From contig VXPJ01000004.1 of the NCBI GenBank assembly GCA_009839635.1, positions 1 to 24,368 on the forward strand: a stretch of 24,368 nucleotides of DNA. The letters run 5' to 3'. Shown one piece after another: positions 22,171 to 24,368 of this stretch. The position numbers were made by a program, and so were the translations under genes. This DNA is from Pseudomonadota bacterium. GTDB taxonomy: Bacteria; Pseudomonadota; Gammaproteobacteria; UBA4575. Position 1 is the first letter of the stretch, and each line of letters begins with the position of its first letter. Under the pieces are notes generated by a model. The model was not told where the DNA came from. It saw only the letters and a list, made by a program, of their open reading frames with translations, and ran no database searches.

Positions 22171-22436
22171 GCAGGTTTGTGCTTGTGCTGTGCGTGATTG
22201 GAGTGAAGGTGTTCACAGGCGTGGGCATCGTGTATTCGGAGCATTCCCTGCGCAAGGAATTTATCGAGTTGCAGAAATTGCAGGATCAGTTTGACGAATT
22301 GCAAGTCGAGTGGGGCCGTCTGCAGCTGGAGCAAAGCACCTGGCTGGCACATGCCCGGGTAGAGAGACTGGCACGTGAAGAACTCGGGATGAGCCAGGTC
22401 CACAAGGAAAGGCTGGTACTTCTGGAATCCCGTTGA
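22164..22436 (+). CDS. ftsL: Cell division protein FtsL
   Basis: FtsL is a small bitopic protein that, with FtsB and FtsQ, assembles the divisome and signals to FtsW/FtsI. I start it at the ATG at 22164, which overlaps the end of rsmH. It gives 90 residues, shorter than E. coli FtsL (121) but with the full layout: a membrane helix directly at the N-terminus (about 3-24, GRFVLVLCVIGVKVFTGVGIVY) and then a periplasmic coiled coil (LRKEFIELQKLQDQFDELQ, WGRLQLEQSTW). The conserved segment ERLAREELGM precedes the end. There is almost no cytoplasmic tail. It lies between rsmH and ftsI (4 bases apart), which supports the call for a poorly conserved protein. Confidence 0.93.
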   Translation: MLGRFVLVLCVIGVKVFTGVGIVYSEHSLRKEFIELQKLQDQFDELQVEWGRLQLEQSTWLAHARVERLAREELGMSQVHKERLVLLESR

Positions 22437-22440
22437 CGTC

Positions 22441-24156
22441 ATGAAGCAGGAACCGAATTTCAGAGGAAGACGTATATTTGTGTTGTCTGTCTTCGTATTC
22501 GGACTGGCTGTGTTGTTAGTACGGGCTGTTGAACTGCAGCTGTTCGACCATGAATTCCTGGAGGAGGAAGGTAAGGCGCGCCACTTGCGGGTAGTTGAGA
22601 TGCCAGCGCATCGTGGGATGATTCTGGACCGAAACGGTCAATTACTCGCAGTGAGCACGCCGGTTTTTTCAGTTTGGGCCAATCCCGCCGAGGCCCTTGA
22701 CAGTCATGGCTCCGTGGTACGCGTGGCTGAAATCCTGGACCTGAAGGTGAGAGACCTGGCCGGCAAACTCGAACAGAAGAAAAACCGGCAATTCCTGTAT
22801 ATCAAGCGCCATATAGACCCACAGCAGGCTGAACGCTTGCGGCAAAGCGACTTGTCGGGATTTTATCTGCAACGGGAATACCGGCGCTATTATCCCACCG
22901 CAGAGGTCAGTTCCCATGTGATCGGTTTCACAGGCATCGATGACAAGGGCCTGGAGGGCATAGAGCTGGCCTATGAAGACTGGCTGGCGGGACAGCCCGG
23001 TGCCAAGAAGGTGATCAAGGATCAGCTCAACCGGATTGTTGAGGATGTCGAAGCCATCCGGATCCCGCGCCCTGGGCAAAACCTGACATTGAGCATAGAT
23101 CGAAGAGTGCAATACCTGGCTTACCGCGAATTGAAGGCTGCCTACCTCCAGCATGGTGCCCTTTCGGCATCGGCAGTCATGGTGGATACCAAAACGGGTG
23201 AAGTGCTGGCCATGGTCAATGTGCCCTCGTTCAACCCGAACAATCGCAAGGAGCACAAGCAGCACACCTACCGCAATCGCGCGGTCACGGATGTATTCGA
23301 GCCGGGCTCGACGATGAAACCATTTGTGGTTGCGCTGGCCCTGGATTCCAGGCGTTATTCCCAGGAGACCGTGATCGACACCACGCCAGGAACCTATAAA
23401 GTGGGCCGGTTCACTATTCGGGACATCCGTGACTTCGGTCCGCTTTCAGTCAATGAAGTGTTGCTGAAGTCCAGCAATGTCGGTGCCGTGAAAATGGCGT
23501 TCACGATCCCGCGACAGGACCTGTGGACCACCTATGACGCGATAGGGGTGGGTCAGTCCACAGAGTCTGGATTCCCGGGTGAGGCGACCGGTTACCTGAA
23601 AAACTTCCAGGACTGGCACAAGACCGAGCATGCCACGATGGCATACGGCTACGGCATGTCAATGACCGCGTTGCAACTGGCACGGGCCTACACCGTGCTG
23701 GCATCCGACGGCAAACGAGCCACCATCTCCATGCTGCGCAGGGAAGAAGAGGATTCCCGCTCGAGCACGCAGTCCAGTGTGCTTTCACCCCAAACCGTGC
23801 GCCAGGTCCGCTCGATCCTGGATGAGGTGGTCTCCGCAGAGGGCACAGGTTCCCGTGCCGGGGTGCCGGGTTATACGATTGCCGGCAAGACCGGCACCGT
23901 GCGCAAGTCGGCAGGCAACGGTTATGAGAAAAAGTACATTGCGATGTTCGCAGGCATGGCACCAGCAAGTGACCCGAGACTGGTGCTTGTCGTTTTGGTC
24001 AACGAGCCCAGCAAGGGAGCCTACTACGGTGGCCATGTGGCAGCGCCTGTTTTTTCGAGGATCATGGGGGGAGCTTTGCGTTTGCTGAACATTACACCTG
24101 ACAACGTGTCCTTGCGCGCCGATACCGTTCGCCTTCCTCAAGACCATGCAGGCTAG
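22441..24156 (+). CDS. ftsI: Peptidoglycan DD-transpeptidase FtsI (PBP3)
   Basis: FtsI is the septal transpeptidase that cross-links peptidoglycan in partnership with FtsW. The 571-residue class B PBP has a short cytoplasmic tail and one membrane anchor (about 12-28, IFVLSVFVFGLAVLLVR). The pedestal domain follows (HRGMILDRNGQLLAVS, YYPTAEVSSHVIGFTG). In the transpeptidase domain the SxxK motif is S290-TMK (EPGSTMKPF), the SxN motif is S344-SN and the KTG motif is K483-TG (AGKTGTVRK), so S290 should be the beta-lactam target. GMSMTALQLARAYTVLASDG is another PBP3 hallmark. It starts 4 bases after ftsL and overlaps murE by 11 bases. Confidence 0.97.
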   Translation: MKQEPNFRGRRIFVLSVFVFGLAVLLVRAVELQLFDHEFLEEEGKARHLRVVEMPAHRGMILDRNGQLLAVSTPVFSVWANPAEALDSHGSVVRVAEILDLKVRDLAGKLEQKKNRQFLYIKRHIDPQQAERLRQSDLSGFYLQREYRRYYPTAEVSSHVIGFTGIDDKGLEGIELAYEDWLAGQPGAKKVIKDQLNRIVEDVEAIRIPRPGQNLTLSIDRRVQYLAYRELKAAYLQHGALSASAVMVDTKTGEVLAMVNVPSFNPNNRKEHKQHTYRNRAVTDVFEPGSTMKPFVVALALDSRRYSQETVIDTTPGTYKVGRFTIRDIRDFGPLSVNEVLLKSSNVGAVKMAFTIPRQDLWTTYDAIGVGQSTESGFPGEATGYLKNFQDWHKTEHATMAYGYGMSMTALQLARAYTVLASDGKRATISMLRREEEDSRSSTQSSVLSPQTVRQVRSILDEVVSAEGTGSRAGVPGYTIAGKTGTVRKSAGNGYEKKYIAMFAGMAPASDPRLVLVVLVNEPSKGAYYGGHVAAPVFSRIMGGALRLLNITPDNVSLRADTVRLPQDHAG

Positions 24157-24368
24157 GCCGTGCACACAAGGACCATCATTTTCCTGGCCTCTGGCAGATC
24201 TGCTGGACGGATGGGCACGGGTGCAAAAGATGCATAGCGATACGGTGATCACTGGACTTGGCCTTGACAGCCGCACGATTGAAGCCGGAGCCCTGTTCTT
24301 TGCCACACAAGGCACACGCCAGCACGGCCTGCAGTACAGCGAGCAGGCCATGGCCCGGGGTGTTGCTG
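24146..24368 (+). CDS. murE: UDP-MurNAc-tripeptide ligase MurE, N-terminal fragment
   Basis: MurE adds meso-diaminopimelate to UDP-MurNAc-L-Ala-D-Glu in the cytoplasm. Only the first 74 codons are present; the gene continues beyond the right edge. I chose the ATG at 24146, which overlaps the ftsI stop region by 11 bases; a second in-frame ATG lies near codon 29. The fragment holds the Mur N-terminal nucleotide-binding domain, with GLGLDSRTIEAGALFFATQG and later EQAMARGVA matching the family pattern. The catalytic ATP loop lies outside the window. Order ftsI-murE is the normal dcw order. Confidence 0.93.
   Translation, partial: MQARPCTQGPSFSWPLADLLDGWARVQKMHSDTVITGLGLDSRTIEAGALFFATQGTRQHGLQYSEQAMARGVA

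Noticed and set aside
1..24368. Mobile elements, CRISPR arrays, tRNA genes, phage or toxin-antitoxin modules
   Set aside because: I looked for terminal inverted repeats, regularly spaced direct repeats, tRNA-like cloverleaves and transposase or integrase motifs on both strands and saw none. The only periodic array is the MraZ operator.

Overview
The window looks like chromosomal, vertically inherited DNA from a gammaproteobacterium outside the Enterobacterales. The gene order follows, as I recall it, the Pseudomonas-type arrangement (rpoN-lpt-kds / mla-murA-hisGDC / petABC-sspAB / gmhA-lpoA / rsmI-rnpB-dcw). LpoA, SspA/SspB and a three-subunit bc1 complex also fit an aerobically respiring gammaproteobacterium. 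I cannot name a genus. No tRNA, CRISPR array, insertion sequence, integrase or prophage gene was seen.

Layout. (1) Minus strand, 1-3622: an envelope operon read yrbG, kdsC, lptC, lptA, lptB, with the first 42 codons of rpoN at the window edge. It makes Kdo precursor, exports LPS and carries a cation antiporter. kdsD, normally between yrbG and kdsC, is absent. (2) 3623-4025: a 400-base divergent control region with a good candidate promoter for the yrbG-lpt operon and one marginal small ORF. (3) Plus strand, 4026-10237: mlaC without its mlaFED or mlaB/ibaG partners, then murA, hisG (short form), an AroG-type DAHP synthase, hisD and hisC. The DAHP synthase sits inside the usual murA-hisG-hisD-hisC block. 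(4) Plus strand, 10317-15106: a Nif3/YbgI-type protein, the cytochrome bc1 genes petA, petB and petC, then sspA and sspB. (5) Minus strand, 15126-19161: lpoA, a phosphoheptose isomerase-type SIS protein and a GlcD-family FAD oxidase; yraN is missing from between the first two. (6) Plus strand, 19202-24368: rsmI, the RNase P RNA gene, then the start of the division and cell-wall cluster: mraZ, rsmH, ftsL, ftsI and the first codons of murE.

Functionally most of the window concerns the envelope: LPS transport (LptA, LptB, LptC, KdsC), peptidoglycan precursors and cross-linking (MurA, MurE, FtsI, LpoA), lipid asymmetry (MlaC) and division (FtsL, MraZ). Histidine/aromatic biosynthesis and the respiratory bc1 complex lie between.

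I found no convincing undescribed multi-gene system. The points most worth checking are the orphan mlaC, the DAHP synthase inside the his block, the mraZ promoter with a 10-bp-periodic MraZ repeat array, an apparent extra hairpin in the RNase P RNA, and the PIWY form of the cytochrome b quinol-site motif.
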